Below, in pieces: positions 22,763 through 31,505 of a DNA stretch of 64,000 nt. Both the position numbers and the translations under genes were made by a program. The stretch is from Clostridia bacterium (GTDB lineage Bacteria > Bacillota > Clostridia > Oscillospirales > CAG-272). The notes below the pieces were generated by a model, which saw only the letters and a list, made by a program, of their open reading frames with translations, did not search any database and was not told the origin of the DNA. Each line of letters opens with the position of its first letter. Positions within the stretch are counted from its first letter, which is position 1. The stretch covers positions 1-64,000 of the forward strand of contig JAFUQU010000027.1 in assembly GCA_017472255.1 (NCBI GenBank), given 5' to 3'.

Positions 22763-24250
22763 TTACTGCTTTGCCTTAAATTCCGAGAATACCGTTTCAA
22801 ACGCCGCTTCCAGCTTCGACTGTATACCGGCATAGGTGGACATATAGTCCTTGGATTTGTTCTGAATCAGCTTGCGGGAGATGGTTCCCAGATTGCCAGC
22901 GTCACTGAATACATAATTGTTCGCGTAGATGAAATCGGTGGTGGAGTTGTTGTAAATAAGGTCGATCAGCTGCACCGATACGTCGTCCTGCGCGTACTTC
23001 ACCTTGAGCGCGACTTCGTAATACGCCGGAATCACCGTGCGATAGCCTTCCGCCGCGATGGCTTCCATCACCGCGCAGGCCATGTCCAGATTCTGATTGG
23101 TCACTGGCACGGAGTAGGATGACACGCCGTCATGCACTAGCGCAAGATAAGTCTCCTGATTTTCGTCCAGCTTCGGACGCGGAATGATGCCGTAGGGATC
23201 GTTCATTTCGCGCAGATAGTTGGATGCCGCACCGAGCTGCTGGACGTAGAACAGCATGGTGCCGTTCTTGAACGCGTTCAGCTGTGCCCCCGTCTGGGAT
23301 TTGTAATCTGAATCATAGTAGAAGCCCTCGGTTTCGAATACCATCTGATATAGCTTCTCGGCGATTTCCACGTTCCTCGACTGATCAGCGATAAGCTGCG
23401 GATAGCCGTCGGCGCCGCGCTCCGTATACTTCGCGCCCGCCGAGAAGGTGGAATGCTCCGACTGGCTCGACCACGACACGGCTGAACCGAGGATATCTTC
23501 ATAACCCGCTTTGCCGTCCGAGTTCAGATCCTTGTATACGTCCGTGCAGTATTTGCGCATCACTTCAAATGTCCAGTTGCCGTCCAGAATCATCTGATAG
23601 AAATCGTCCACGCTGCCGAAGTTGTCCTCCAGCATCCGCTTGTTGACAAAGTTGGCGGAAACGCTTGAAATGCGTGATGTGGAGAAGTCGCCGATCAGCT
23701 GATACCTGTAGTCCGGATGAATCGCGATGATGTCCATGTAATCCGTTGCCCACCACGGCTGATCGTAGTCGATGTAAGGCGCGTCGATGAGGTTGACGAG
23801 CATTCCTTCGACAGCCAGAATCGCCTGTTCATACTGTGCGTGGTGGATGATGTCATATGCATCGTCGCCTGCGGTAACAACGGAGCGGACGGCGTTGGAA
23901 AACTGGGTCACATCACTTTCATATGCGATGTACTCAAGCGTAATGTTGAGACGTTCCTCCACCTTGCGGTTGCGATTGAACACAGCGTCATTGACAAGGT
24001 CGCCGGTTTCCTCCTCGCCGCCGACCACGTCCGCATATTGATTGGCACGGTAGAAGATGGTCACGGTTTCACCCTTGAAGTCGAGTTCCGGCAGGTTGTC
24101 AGGCGTATTCTCACGCAGGGATGTGTCCACCGTTACTTCGGCTTCGGTGGATGCGGCAGTGGTTGTGTCTTCAATGTCATTCGATGTTCCGCCGCACGCC
24201 GTAATGGACGCGAGCATGGCAATAACCAATAAAAGAGATAGCTTTTTCAT
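22763..24250 (-). CDS. Extracellular solute-binding lipoprotein
   Basis: A 495-residue lipoprotein. The signal peptide MKKLSLLLVIAMLASITACGG has a lipobox with C19, followed by a Thr/Ala-rich linker and a family 1-like sugar-binding fold (LDFKGETVTIFYR, NDAVFNRNRKVEERLNI, LDGNWTFEVMRKYCTDVYKDLNSDGKAGYEDI). It resembles the LplA-like binding proteins expanded in Clostridia. ATG24250 follows GGAGG; an upstream in-frame extension lacks these features. No ABC permease or ATPase genes are adjacent, so it is an orphan that must share a transporter. It lies between an XRE-ADP-ribosylglycohydrolase gene and an AraC gene, all on the minus strand. Confidence 0.9.
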   Translation of the reverse strand: MKKLSLLLVIAMLASITACGGTSNDIEDTTTAASTEAEVTVDTSLRENTPDNLPELDFKGETVTIFYRANQYADVVGGEEETGDLVNDAVFNRNRKVEERLNITLEYIAYESDVTQFSNAVRSVVTAGDDAYDIIHHAQYEQAILAVEGMLVNLIDAPYIDYDQPWWATDYMDIIAIHPDYRYQLIGDFSTSRISSVSANFVNKRMLEDNFGSVDDFYQMILDGNWTFEVMRKYCTDVYKDLNSDGKAGYEDILGSAVSWSSQSEHSTFSAGAKYTERGADGYPQLIADQSRNVEIAEKLYQMVFETEGFYYDSDYKSQTGAQLNAFKNGTMLFYVQQLGAASNYLREMNDPYGIIPRPKLDENQETYLALVHDGVSSYSVPVTNQNLDMACAVMEAIAAEGYRTVIPAYYEVALKVKYAQDDVSVQLIDLIYNNSTTDFIYANNYVFSDAGNLGTISRKLIQNKSKDYMSTYAGIQSKLEAAFETVFSEFKAKQ

Positions 24251-24323
24251 ATCAAACCTCCGAAAAATGATATATCTATTATTATATCTGGTCGGTGGTT
24301 TGGAATCAAGACACAAAATAATA

Positions 24324-25934
24324 TTAATTGTCGATATTTTGTTCTGTTTTTATATTTGCTGCCGCCGTCTCCCACGTTTTTTCCGCCATCTCAGAAATGC
24401 GCACCTGCCCCACGCCAAAGATGGTCGTGTTCAGCCTGTCGTTGACGGGGGTCTGCCACTCTCCGCCGATGCTGCCCATGCCGCCCCGCATACCCAGAAT
24501 CGAGCCGACGGTGGCGCCGTTGCAGTCGGTGTCAAAGCCGGTTTCCACGGCCATACAGATGGACGCGCCGTAATCGCCCTTTCCCCAGAGCAGGGACGCC
24601 GCCACAATCATGGCGTTGGAAATGGTGTGGCACCAGCCGTGACCGGTGTATTCGTCCCAGACCTCGTGAATGTGGGCGAAGATTTCCTCCTTCGTTCTGC
24701 CCTCGGCATACAGCGAGAGCACATCGCGGATGGCGGCGGTGAGCCGCGACTGTGCCGGAATCTGCGCCAGCCCCGCCTCGATGATCGTGGGAATATCGTC
24801 TTCCACGGCAGCAGCGGCGATCATGGCGGCGGCGAACATCTCGCCGTAGATGCCGTTCTTCACGTGGGAAATGGAAGCGTCCCGCCACGCCATTTCGGCG
24901 GCAAGCTCCGGATTGCCCGGATTGATGTAGCCGAAGTAGTCGCCGCGAATCTGCGCGCCAATCCATTCGCGGTAGGGATTCTTGTAAACGGCGGAATCGG
25001 GGGGATTGTATCCTGCCACAAAGTTGCGGAAGGCCGCGCGCTCGGCGGTGCAGTAGGCGTTCTTGGGCTGCATATCCATCCAGAAGCGGGACACATCCCA
25101 TGGGGTGAAATCCAGGCCGTACTTTTCAATCAGCTTGAGTGCCAGCACCGTGTAGTTGGTGTCGTCGTCCGACGGCATACAGCTCACCGTATCCGCCCAG
25201 CAGCGTCCCATCAGACGGGCGTTGTGGCGCTGACAGAAATCCTCGGTGATGTCGGTGGAGAGAATATAACGGTGCATGGGCCAGTTGCCGCTTTCCTTCA
25301 GCAGCGGATGGAGCAGGTTGGTGCGCAGACCTTCCACCGGCTTGCCCAAAAGACAGCCGCAGATTCGTCCCATCCACGCGCCGTGAATTTTGTCCTTCAG
25401 TCTGTCTGCGTCCGGCTTGCCCTCGCCGGGACGAACATCCGGGCGGAGAAGGCGGATGGTCTCCAGATCGGACGGCTCGTTGTGGGGATAATCCGCCTGT
25501 GTTGGCGCATTCAATACCACGTCAAAAAGCACGTCGGCGATGCGTTCCTTGATATCGCCGGCGGGCAGCTTGGCGGCGGCGCGGAAAAGGTCTTCGTACT
25601 GTGCAATGTCCTTGCCCTCCTCGATGGATTGGGTGTATTCCACGGGCAGATCGGCGGAGTAAAGCTCCCATGCGTGCATGGAGGAATACTGCGGGCTGAG
25701 TTTTTTATCGATCGTCAGTTCTTCCGTAGTCCGCTTGTCGCTGTTGAAGATCAGCGTGTCAACCGACACGCTGAAATAGCGGGCGATTTTGATGATGTTG
25801 TCCAGGTCGGGCTGGGTGGCGCCAGTCTCCCATTTCTGTACAGCCTGACGGGAAACGCCCAGCAGCTCGGCGAATTTCTCCTGCGAGATGTTCGCGTCGC
25901 AGCGGAGCTTTGCAATCATGGTGGAAAGATTCAT
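24324..25934 (-). CDS. XRE-type HTH fused to ADP-ribosylglycohydrolase
   Basis: A 536-residue protein. Residues 1-65 are a Cro/C1-type HTH (ISQEKFAELLGVSRQAVQKWETGATQPDLDNI). A linker (about 66-175) leads to an ADP-ribosylglycohydrolase/DraG-like domain (about 178-520) with GAWMGRICGCLLGKPVEG, the metal-binding DDDTN (256-260) and the C-terminal ETGFDTDCNGATVGSILG. DraG-like enzymes remove ADP-ribose from proteins or nucleic acids or act on ADP-ribosyl metabolites. The fusion suggests a regulator that senses or processes an ADP-ribosylated ligand. It may equally be a nucleoside or glycan hydrolase, since this fold is also found with carbohydrate genes, and its neighbours are glycan-related. 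Confidence 0.88.
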   Translation of the reverse strand: MNLSTMIAKLRCDANISQEKFAELLGVSRQAVQKWETGATQPDLDNIIKIARYFSVSVDTLIFNSDKRTTEELTIDKKLSPQYSSMHAWELYSADLPVEYTQSIEEGKDIAQYEDLFRAAAKLPAGDIKERIADVLFDVVLNAPTQADYPHNEPSDLETIRLLRPDVRPGEGKPDADRLKDKIHGAWMGRICGCLLGKPVEGLRTNLLHPLLKESGNWPMHRYILSTDITEDFCQRHNARLMGRCWADTVSCMPSDDDTNYTVLALKLIEKYGLDFTPWDVSRFWMDMQPKNAYCTAERAAFRNFVAGYNPPDSAVYKNPYREWIGAQIRGDYFGYINPGNPELAAEMAWRDASISHVKNGIYGEMFAAAMIAAAAVEDDIPTIIEAGLAQIPAQSRLTAAIRDVLSLYAEGRTKEEIFAHIHEVWDEYTGHGWCHTISNAMIVAASLLWGKGDYGASICMAVETGFDTDCNGATVGSILGMRGGMGSIGGEWQTPVNDRLNTTIFGVGQVRISEMAEKTWETAAANIKTEQNIDN

Positions 25935-26013
25935 GGTGCATTGTCCTTTCTTAATTTTATGGTATTTTCATTATACCAGCCCGTCTGAGAAAAATCAAGC
26001 GATTCTGATAAAC

Positions 26014-26041
26014 AAATCCCGCAACCTATGGTTGCGGGATG
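26014..26041 (-). terminator. Terminator of the GH106-like gene
   Basis: ATCCCGCAACC and GGTTGCGGGAT arms with a TAT loop, just beyond the 3' end at 26050. On the minus strand it is followed by TTTGTTT. Confidence 0.75.
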
Positions 26042-26049
26042 GAGCGGTA

Positions 26050-28461
26050 TTAGCCGTTCGATATGGTAAGCTTCATGCTTTCGACCCCGCACTTCTGGTA
26101 CTTGCCCGGGAACCAGTCGTGAAGGCTTGCCCAGCGTTCGCCATCGCTTTTAGCGATCACATCGCCGCTGCGTCCGAAGATCGGACCGATGGAAGTGAAC
26201 TGCTCAATACGCAGCGTGACTGCGGCACCGAGCCAGCGTGCGGGTATCTCCCAGCGGAAGCCGCCCAGCTGTCCGCCAAGGCTGACGCCGTTAATGTACA
26301 CGCGGGTGTAAAGTTCACTGCTTGCAAGCTCCAGCGCGGACGGCACATCCGGCAGCTCCAGCGAGGTTTCCAGCGTAATTTTTCCTGCGTACTGGGGAAG
26401 AATGCCGTCGTTCAGCCGTCCGACGCCAACCGTTTCAGGCAGGGTGTAAAGCGTGTCCACGCCGTCCTCTATCCGGTCAGCGAAGCTGCCGCAGATAAAG
26501 CAGGAGGGGAGGAACGACTCGCTGGGCGCGGGTTTGGTGATGGTTACGGTGTGTTCGCCGGGAAGCAGCGTGAAGGGCGAAGTAGAGGCGTACAGCTCCG
26601 TCAGACCGGGCGTCAGCGCATCGGCGGGCTGGTTGAATGCCAGCGCAATGCCGTCCAATGACAGCTCACCGCCGGGAATGTAGGTGCGGGACAGCATCCG
26701 CACGCCGTCCAGCCGCTCTGCCGCGCGGAAGGTGTAGGAAGCCGCATCCTTGCGGATGTTGCAGCGCAGGGTATTGGGGGAATCAAGCGTCAGCCGGAAG
26801 GTGGGCGACAGTTCACACAGCGTTTCATGGGCAGTGGGAACGGCGCTGCCGAGCACATAATGTCCCCGTCCGGGAAGCAGGATCTCGGTGGACGAATCGC
26901 CGTCGCGGATGATCAGGCGGCGGGGCGTATCGCTGTTCTCCAGATCGAGGATAACCGCACTGCCGTCGGTGAACTGGCGCAGAAAGAGATTGTTGGGACG
27001 GCTGCCGTCCGTTTCGGTGATCGACAGCTTTCTCGGCGGCAGGGAAGCGACCAGCGTTTGGGCGGAGAAATCCTCTCCATCGGTGATTTCCAGCACCGGA
27101 ATGCCGGCGGGGGATTCTTCGTCCTCATCCAGCAGCAGCCACTGATACTGCGCCCGGGTCAGCGCCTGAAGCAGAACGTACATACGACGGGCAGTCAGAC
27201 TCTGCTTTTCGCTGTCAAACAGGTATTTGCGCGTCAGCGTGGCAGGATAGCGGACATAGACATCGGCGGCGATGGTTTTGTGAGCGAGGGAGGCGGCTTC
27301 GATGGCCGTCTCGCCCAGCTCGGCGTAGCCTTCGAACCATGGATTCATGTAGTTCATCGGATTGAACCAGCCGTTCTTTTTCACGTTGCCCCGGGCATCG
27401 GCGGCGGAGACGGCGAGAACGTAGTGGTCGATGTTGAACATGGCTTCCTGCCAGAGCATTTGCTCCACACGCGCGGGCGGCAGATCGGTGGGACCGAGGG
27501 CGAATGTCTCAACGAGACCGCCCTTGGCGTTCTCGCAGAGACCGCATGAGGTCTCGTGTCCGCCGCTGCTGTGTTTCCGAATCGCGGCCTGCAAGGTTCC
27601 GTAGGTCAGCCACTCCGCCTTGTCAATGGACGTGCAGGTGGAGATTTCGTCCATGGCGGGCAGCGTGAAGCCCCGCAGGACGTGGATGGCGTCGCCGTTG
27701 GCGCGAACCGAAGCGCACATATCCTGTTCCGCCAGCAGATGTCCGGTCAGCAGAATTTTATGCGCGCTGCACCAGCCCGCGATGCGGTCAACGAAGACCT
27801 CCCGGAAGCGTCGGGTCAGCAGATCGTAGTAGTCGCACAGGAAGCGTTCGCTTCCCTCCAGCATATCGGCAAAGAGATCGCGCCCGGTTTCGGCGGCGTA
27901 GAGCCTGTCGGCATCCTTGAAATAAGGATACTTTCCGCCGCCGTAGGTGAAATAGTTGATGCTCGGCTCGTCGGTGAAGATGCCCTTGATCGTCGTGCCG
28001 AAGTAGGGGGCGAAGCGTTGATAATACACCTCATGGGTCAGGCGGATAAAGCAGTCCACCGCGTCGGGATTCAGGATATCTGCGTAGGATTCGGGGATAG
28101 AACCGGGGGCGCGCACTGTTTTCGCGATGACGCAGCGCCCGTCCTCGATTTTCACGCAGGTGGAGGCGTAGTCGTGGTTTTCCTCCATGACTTTGCCGTA
28201 GCAGGTGCCGGAGGGCCAGTTGAATTCGTCATACAGCCAGATGTCCATATCCAGCGACGCGGCGGTTTCGATGATGTCGCCGCAGATTTCCAGCCAGCGC
28301 TCGGACATATAGGGGACGTCGCAGCCGTCCCGGGGGTACATGAGAAACTGCTGGATGCCCTTGTCGGCATAACGGCGGAGCATGGTCTGAATCTGTTGAC
28401 GGGTCAGGTCGCCGGTGACGGCGCCCATGGGAATCAGAGGATTGCGGATTTTCTTTGACAT
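26050..28461 (-). CDS. Putative glycoside hydrolase, GH106-like
   Basis: An 803-residue cytoplasmic protein with an N-terminal TIM barrel (IRNPLIPMG, IQQFLMYPRDG, LDMDIWLYDEFNWPSGTCYG, FTDEPSINYF) and C-terminal beta-sandwich modules with a galactose-binding-like fold (TRVYINGVSLGGQLGGFRW-type segment near residue 740). The WLYDEFNWPSG and FTDEP motifs are typical of large GH106-related alpha-L-rhamnosidase or beta-glycosidase families. ATG28461 is chosen: AAGGAG precedes it, and the open frame upstream has regulator sequence from another frame. The regulator gene ends 5 bp upstream, so the two are co-transcribed. The exact GH family is uncertain. Confidence 0.72.
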   Translation of the reverse strand: MSKKIRNPLIPMGAVTGDLTRQQIQTMLRRYADKGIQQFLMYPRDGCDVPYMSERWLEICGDIIETAASLDMDIWLYDEFNWPSGTCYGKVMEENHDYASTCVKIEDGRCVIAKTVRAPGSIPESYADILNPDAVDCFIRLTHEVYYQRFAPYFGTTIKGIFTDEPSINYFTYGGGKYPYFKDADRLYAAETGRDLFADMLEGSERFLCDYYDLLTRRFREVFVDRIAGWCSAHKILLTGHLLAEQDMCASVRANGDAIHVLRGFTLPAMDEISTCTSIDKAEWLTYGTLQAAIRKHSSGGHETSCGLCENAKGGLVETFALGPTDLPPARVEQMLWQEAMFNIDHYVLAVSAADARGNVKKNGWFNPMNYMNPWFEGYAELGETAIEAASLAHKTIAADVYVRYPATLTRKYLFDSEKQSLTARRMYVLLQALTRAQYQWLLLDEDEESPAGIPVLEITDGEDFSAQTLVASLPPRKLSITETDGSRPNNLFLRQFTDGSAVILDLENSDTPRRLIIRDGDSSTEILLPGRGHYVLGSAVPTAHETLCELSPTFRLTLDSPNTLRCNIRKDAASYTFRAAERLDGVRMLSRTYIPGGELSLDGIALAFNQPADALTPGLTELYASTSPFTLLPGEHTVTITKPAPSESFLPSCFICGSFADRIEDGVDTLYTLPETVGVGRLNDGILPQYAGKITLETSLELPDVPSALELASSELYTRVYINGVSLGGQLGGFRWEIPARWLGAAVTLRIEQFTSIGPIFGRSGDVIAKSDGERWASLHDWFPGKYQKCGVESMKLTISNG

Positions 28462-28466
28462 GAGAA

Positions 28467-29609
28467 TCAACTCCTTGTAAAAAGATGATATTTTGTGATG
28501 AAATCCAGCAGCTCCTGCCGGTCGGCAAAGCCGCAGAACTTCAGGATTTTTCCAATACGATATTTTACCGTGGATTCGGAGATGGGAATGGCATCGGCTG
28601 TGGCGGAGTAGGTTTGTCCCGCTATCAGTGACGATAGAATTTTGCGGTCGATCTCGTCCAGACTGCGCACCAGATGTTCGGCTCGCAGCAGTTCCATGAT
28701 ATCCGGGTCGGTGCTGTAGGCGGGTGCCTGGATGCCGGACGAAAGAGCAAAGTCGGGGCAGGCTGTAACGCTGGAGCGAAGGGGTGCGGTTTCGCCCGTT
28801 TGCAAGGTGCATTCAAGCACAGACGAGCAGTGACCGATCTGCGGGTTGAACTGCAAATACTGGTGCAGCCGCACCGCCTGACAGCCCAGCTCCGTAAGAT
28901 CGGTGTACATCCGGGTCAGCTTCGGCGTAAAGCTGTCCACCACGCTCCAGTTGCCGAAGCCGGTGACGCAGATGTCCTCCGGAACACGGATGCCGCAGGA
29001 TTGTAAATGGCGGGTCAGATAGGTCGCCAGCAGGTCGTTGGAACAGACCACAGCGTCGTAATGGCTGATCTGTTGGCAGAGCTGTCCGGCACAGTCGGCG
29101 ATGCTGCCGCGTTCAAAGATATCCGCCGCCTGAAAGGGAAGCTGACAGGCGTGCATACCGGCGGCGTAGCCCTTGAGCTTGGCAAAATCGCCGATGGTGT
29201 CCCGGTGCAGGGCGAAAAAGGCGATGGAACGCCTTCCGCTGCTCGCGATGGCGCATACCAGACTGCGCATGGCGTCGATGGTATTGAATGCAACACTGCT
29301 GCAAACGCTGCTGAACCGATGCTCATAGACGCTGACCAGAATCGGTTCAGCGCCGGCAGCAGACAACTCGCGCAGCGTGCGGTCAATCCATATCAGCGAG
29401 CAGCCGACAACCAGCACAAGCGGACGCTCGGTGTCGCTCTGGCTTCCGCTGTGCTCGCTGTAAAGATTGCCGTCATTGATGACGATCAGGTTCAGCGCCT
29501 TTTTCATGGATTCGCGGACGATGCCGTCCACGATGTCTGTTATCCAGAAGGCGTCCGCGTCCACCGGCTCGTAAATCAGGTAAAGATTCATGTTCATATC
29601 AGCTTTCAT
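28467..29609 (-). CDS. LacI/PBP1-like sensor with C-terminal LuxR-type HTH
   Basis: A 380-residue regulator. The N-terminal two-thirds (about 1-290) match the periplasmic-binding-protein-like effector domain of LacI/GalR regulators (VVCSNDLLATYLTRHL, GIRVPEDICVTGFGN). The DNA-binding part is at the C-terminus (about 315-375; IDRKILSSLIAGQTYSATADAIPISESTVKYRIGKIL), a LuxR/GerE-like HTH, whereas LacI proteins carry theirs at the N-terminus. The start is uncertain between ATG29609 and ATG29597; both have weak RBSs. It lies 5 bp upstream of the GH106-like gene and probably controls it. Confidence 0.78.
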   Translation of the reverse strand: MKADMNMNLYLIYEPVDADAFWITDIVDGIVRESMKKALNLIVINDGNLYSEHSGSQSDTERPLVLVVGCSLIWIDRTLRELSAAGAEPILVSVYEHRFSSVCSSVAFNTIDAMRSLVCAIASSGRRSIAFFALHRDTIGDFAKLKGYAAGMHACQLPFQAADIFERGSIADCAGQLCQQISHYDAVVCSNDLLATYLTRHLQSCGIRVPEDICVTGFGNWSVVDSFTPKLTRMYTDLTELGCQAVRLHQYLQFNPQIGHCSSVLECTLQTGETAPLRSSVTACPDFALSSGIQAPAYSTDPDIMELLRAEHLVRSLDEIDRKILSSLIAGQTYSATADAIPISESTVKYRIGKILKFCGFADRQELLDFITKYHLFTRS

Positions 29610-29635
29610 GAAAAAATCAGGATACGCTCAGTATA

Positions 29636-29968
29636 TCACAAGCCGTGATGGAATGCAAGGGTCAGTCTATATAATTCGCGTGGATTGGTGTTGCGGCGGT
29701 AGACCGCGTCGTTCAGAATGTCGCCGTTCGCCTCCTCAGTGTCGTAGGGCCAGCCGGAGCCGAGCTGTTCGGCAGAATACACGATATTGAAGGTGCGTCC
29801 CTTAAAATCATACTCGCCCAAGTTGTCGGAAATTTCGGTTTTGACGGGTTTGGCGGTGGTATCAGAAGAAGCGGTTGTCGTATCAGCGGGAGTTTGTGTG
29901 TCGCCGCAGGAGGCGAGCAGGGAAGCGGTCAGCAGAAGGGTCAGCGCAGATGAGATTTTCTTGTGCAT
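29636..29968 (-). pseudogene. Truncated solute-binding lipoprotein remnant
   Basis: The N-terminal 90 residues match the 22763-24250 lipoprotein family: signal MHKKISSALTLLLTASLLASCGD, Thr-rich linker, YDFKGRTFNIVYS and NDAVYRRNT. After that the sequence leaves the family and ends at residue 110, where about 400 residues should follow. The downstream part is absent and the LacI-like gene starts 27 bp further, so a deletion removed the body of the gene. Confidence 0.8.
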
Positions 29969-30164
29969 GATTTGGAAACTCCTTTATCTAATAAATTCTG
30001 ATAATTTCATTATACACAATTTTTTCGCCGGACGCAAGTTCAAAAAAGCGGGATAGAATCGGCGGTATTTTGTACTTTGCTAAAATATTTTATGTCCTGT
30101 TCGGGAACAAATTCGACACTTGAAACGTCTAATGCAGAAAATGCGAAATTTTATCGGAGGACAT

Positions 30165-31253
30165 ATGAAAAAATATCGATTGCTGCTGTCGGCAGTGCTG
30201 CTCGTGACAACGCTTCTGTCGGCGGCCTGCGGTGAGGATGCGGAGCCTCTGCCTGACGCAGAGGGGGTTGTCCCGCTCACCTTTGTGCCGGAGGACGCTT
30301 CCCTGACGCTGATTCCCTCGTCCATCAGCGGCGAGGTGATGTCGCAGTTGGAGTATGAGGGCACGATGCTTCTCATTTACAAGGACGTTGACGGCGGCAT
30401 CCGAGCCGCCTGCGTGCGCGGTGAGGGGGAGGACGAGGTGAGCTATGACTTCCTCACCCTTTCGGATAATGCCGACTCAATCCCGCGCGTGGACGGCATC
30501 GAGCCGTTTACCGATATTCTTGGGCAGGACGGCTTCACGGTCACATGGGGCTGGACGCATATCTTCTGCAATTATTATATCATGGAAGATGGACTGCCCG
30601 TCTTGCTCTGCGAGAGCGGCAATCAGATCATAACCGCCGACCCGGACGGCGACGGCGTGATAGAGCTTGTCAGCCAGTGGTTCGGTTTGGTGGTACTGAC
30701 AGATGTGATCGATGGACAGGTGATGCAGGTGAATATTTCGGAGGCAGTGACTGACTGGGGAGCGTGGACGTTCTTTGACGAGGAATCTGCCAGGTTCAGG
30801 CTGGATGCCTGGTACGGCAATGTGATCCCCCCTCGTTATGCAGACTATCGCAATGGCAGCCTGTACATCAGTCCCTACAGCGACGAGGAAGTGCGCGCCT
30901 GTGCCGCCGCCTGCGATTTCACCATCACGGAGGAAGCGCCCGCCGCGCTCTATTACCGGGAAGGCGGTCTGCCGGTGATCGTCACGAACAACGGGACGCA
31001 GGTGAATATCTACGCCATCGACCCGGAGGAAAAACAGGTGATTATGAGCTGCGGCATGAACGCAGACAGCTTCGCCCATACCCTCGGTCTGGATGAAACG
31101 CCAACGGGGGCGACATCGTACACGGTGGAGTGGTCGGAGAAAATGCCCGCTTTTCTGCTGACGCTGGACGACGGCAAAACTTCATGGCGCATGAAAGCGA
31201 CACCGTATTATCAGGGAAATACGCTGTATATGAACACCGAAGCCTGCCCGTAA
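30165..31253 (+). CDS. Lipoprotein of unknown function
   Basis: A 362-residue protein with a clear lipoprotein signal (MKKYRLLLSAVLLVTTLLS, lipobox ending in C21) and an acidic extracellular domain. A segment DPDGDGVIELVSQWFG resembles an FG-GAP/VCBS-type calcium-binding loop, hinting at a beta-propeller or repeat fold. I do not recognise the family. ATG30165 has GGAGG 5 bp upstream; an in-frame ATG at 30120 would place extra residues before the signal peptide. It stands alone, divergent from the binding-protein remnant. Confidence 0.7.
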   Translation: MKKYRLLLSAVLLVTTLLSAACGEDAEPLPDAEGVVPLTFVPEDASLTLIPSSISGEVMSQLEYEGTMLLIYKDVDGGIRAACVRGEGEDEVSYDFLTLSDNADSIPRVDGIEPFTDILGQDGFTVTWGWTHIFCNYYIMEDGLPVLLCESGNQIITADPDGDGVIELVSQWFGLVVLTDVIDGQVMQVNISEAVTDWGAWTFFDEESARFRLDAWYGNVIPPRYADYRNGSLYISPYSDEEVRACAAACDFTITEEAPAALYYREGGLPVIVTNNGTQVNIYAIDPEEKQVIMSCGMNADSFAHTLGLDETPTGATSYTVEWSEKMPAFLLTLDDGKTSWRMKATPYYQGNTLYMNTEACP

Positions 31254-31400
31254 AAATCCCGCAATCCGATAAAAGGCTTGATAACGCCTATCAAGAGTCC
31301 ATATATCTCCACTCCTTATCAGCGTATTCTGCCCCGAGAATGGGCTGAATATGGCGAAGATTGAGTGGTGCTGAGCGGACAAATTTGTGTAAAATCGCCT

Positions 31401-31429
31401 TTGCAAAAGCCGCGGAAATCTGGTATAAT
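31401..31429 (+). promoter_or_regulatory. Promoter of the MATE exporter gene
   Basis: TTGCAA (31401-31406) and TATAAT (31424-31429) with a 17-bp spacer, upstream of the attenuator-like hairpin. Confidence 0.7.
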
Positions 31430-31447
31430 ATTGTTCGCTGAGTTGCG

Positions 31448-31490
31448 AAATGCGTAAGTCCAAGTACGGACTTACGCATTTATTTTTTTG
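31448..31490 (+). terminator. Terminator between promoter and MATE start (attenuator candidate)
   Basis: A perfect 14-bp stem (AAATGCGTAAGTCC, 31448-31461, with its complement 31468-31481) and a 6-nt loop, followed by ATTTTTTT. It lies after the -10 box and 15 bp before the MATE start, so transcripts from 31401 must read through it. Confidence 0.8.
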
Positions 31491-31505
31491 AAATGAGGTA
31501 TCTAC

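Noticed and set aside
24057..25988. Long open frame opposite the XRE-ADP-ribosylglycohydrolase gene
   Set aside because: It is the GC-rich antisense mirror of a gene with clear motifs and has no RBS or recognisable protein features. The same applies to the long antisense frames opposite the MATE, pgm, htpG, recQ and Gfo/Idh genes.
28462..28812. N-terminal extension of the GH106-like protein
   Set aside because: The extension overlaps the regulator gene in another frame, is Arg/Ser-rich and lacks family features; an RBS directly precedes ATG28461.
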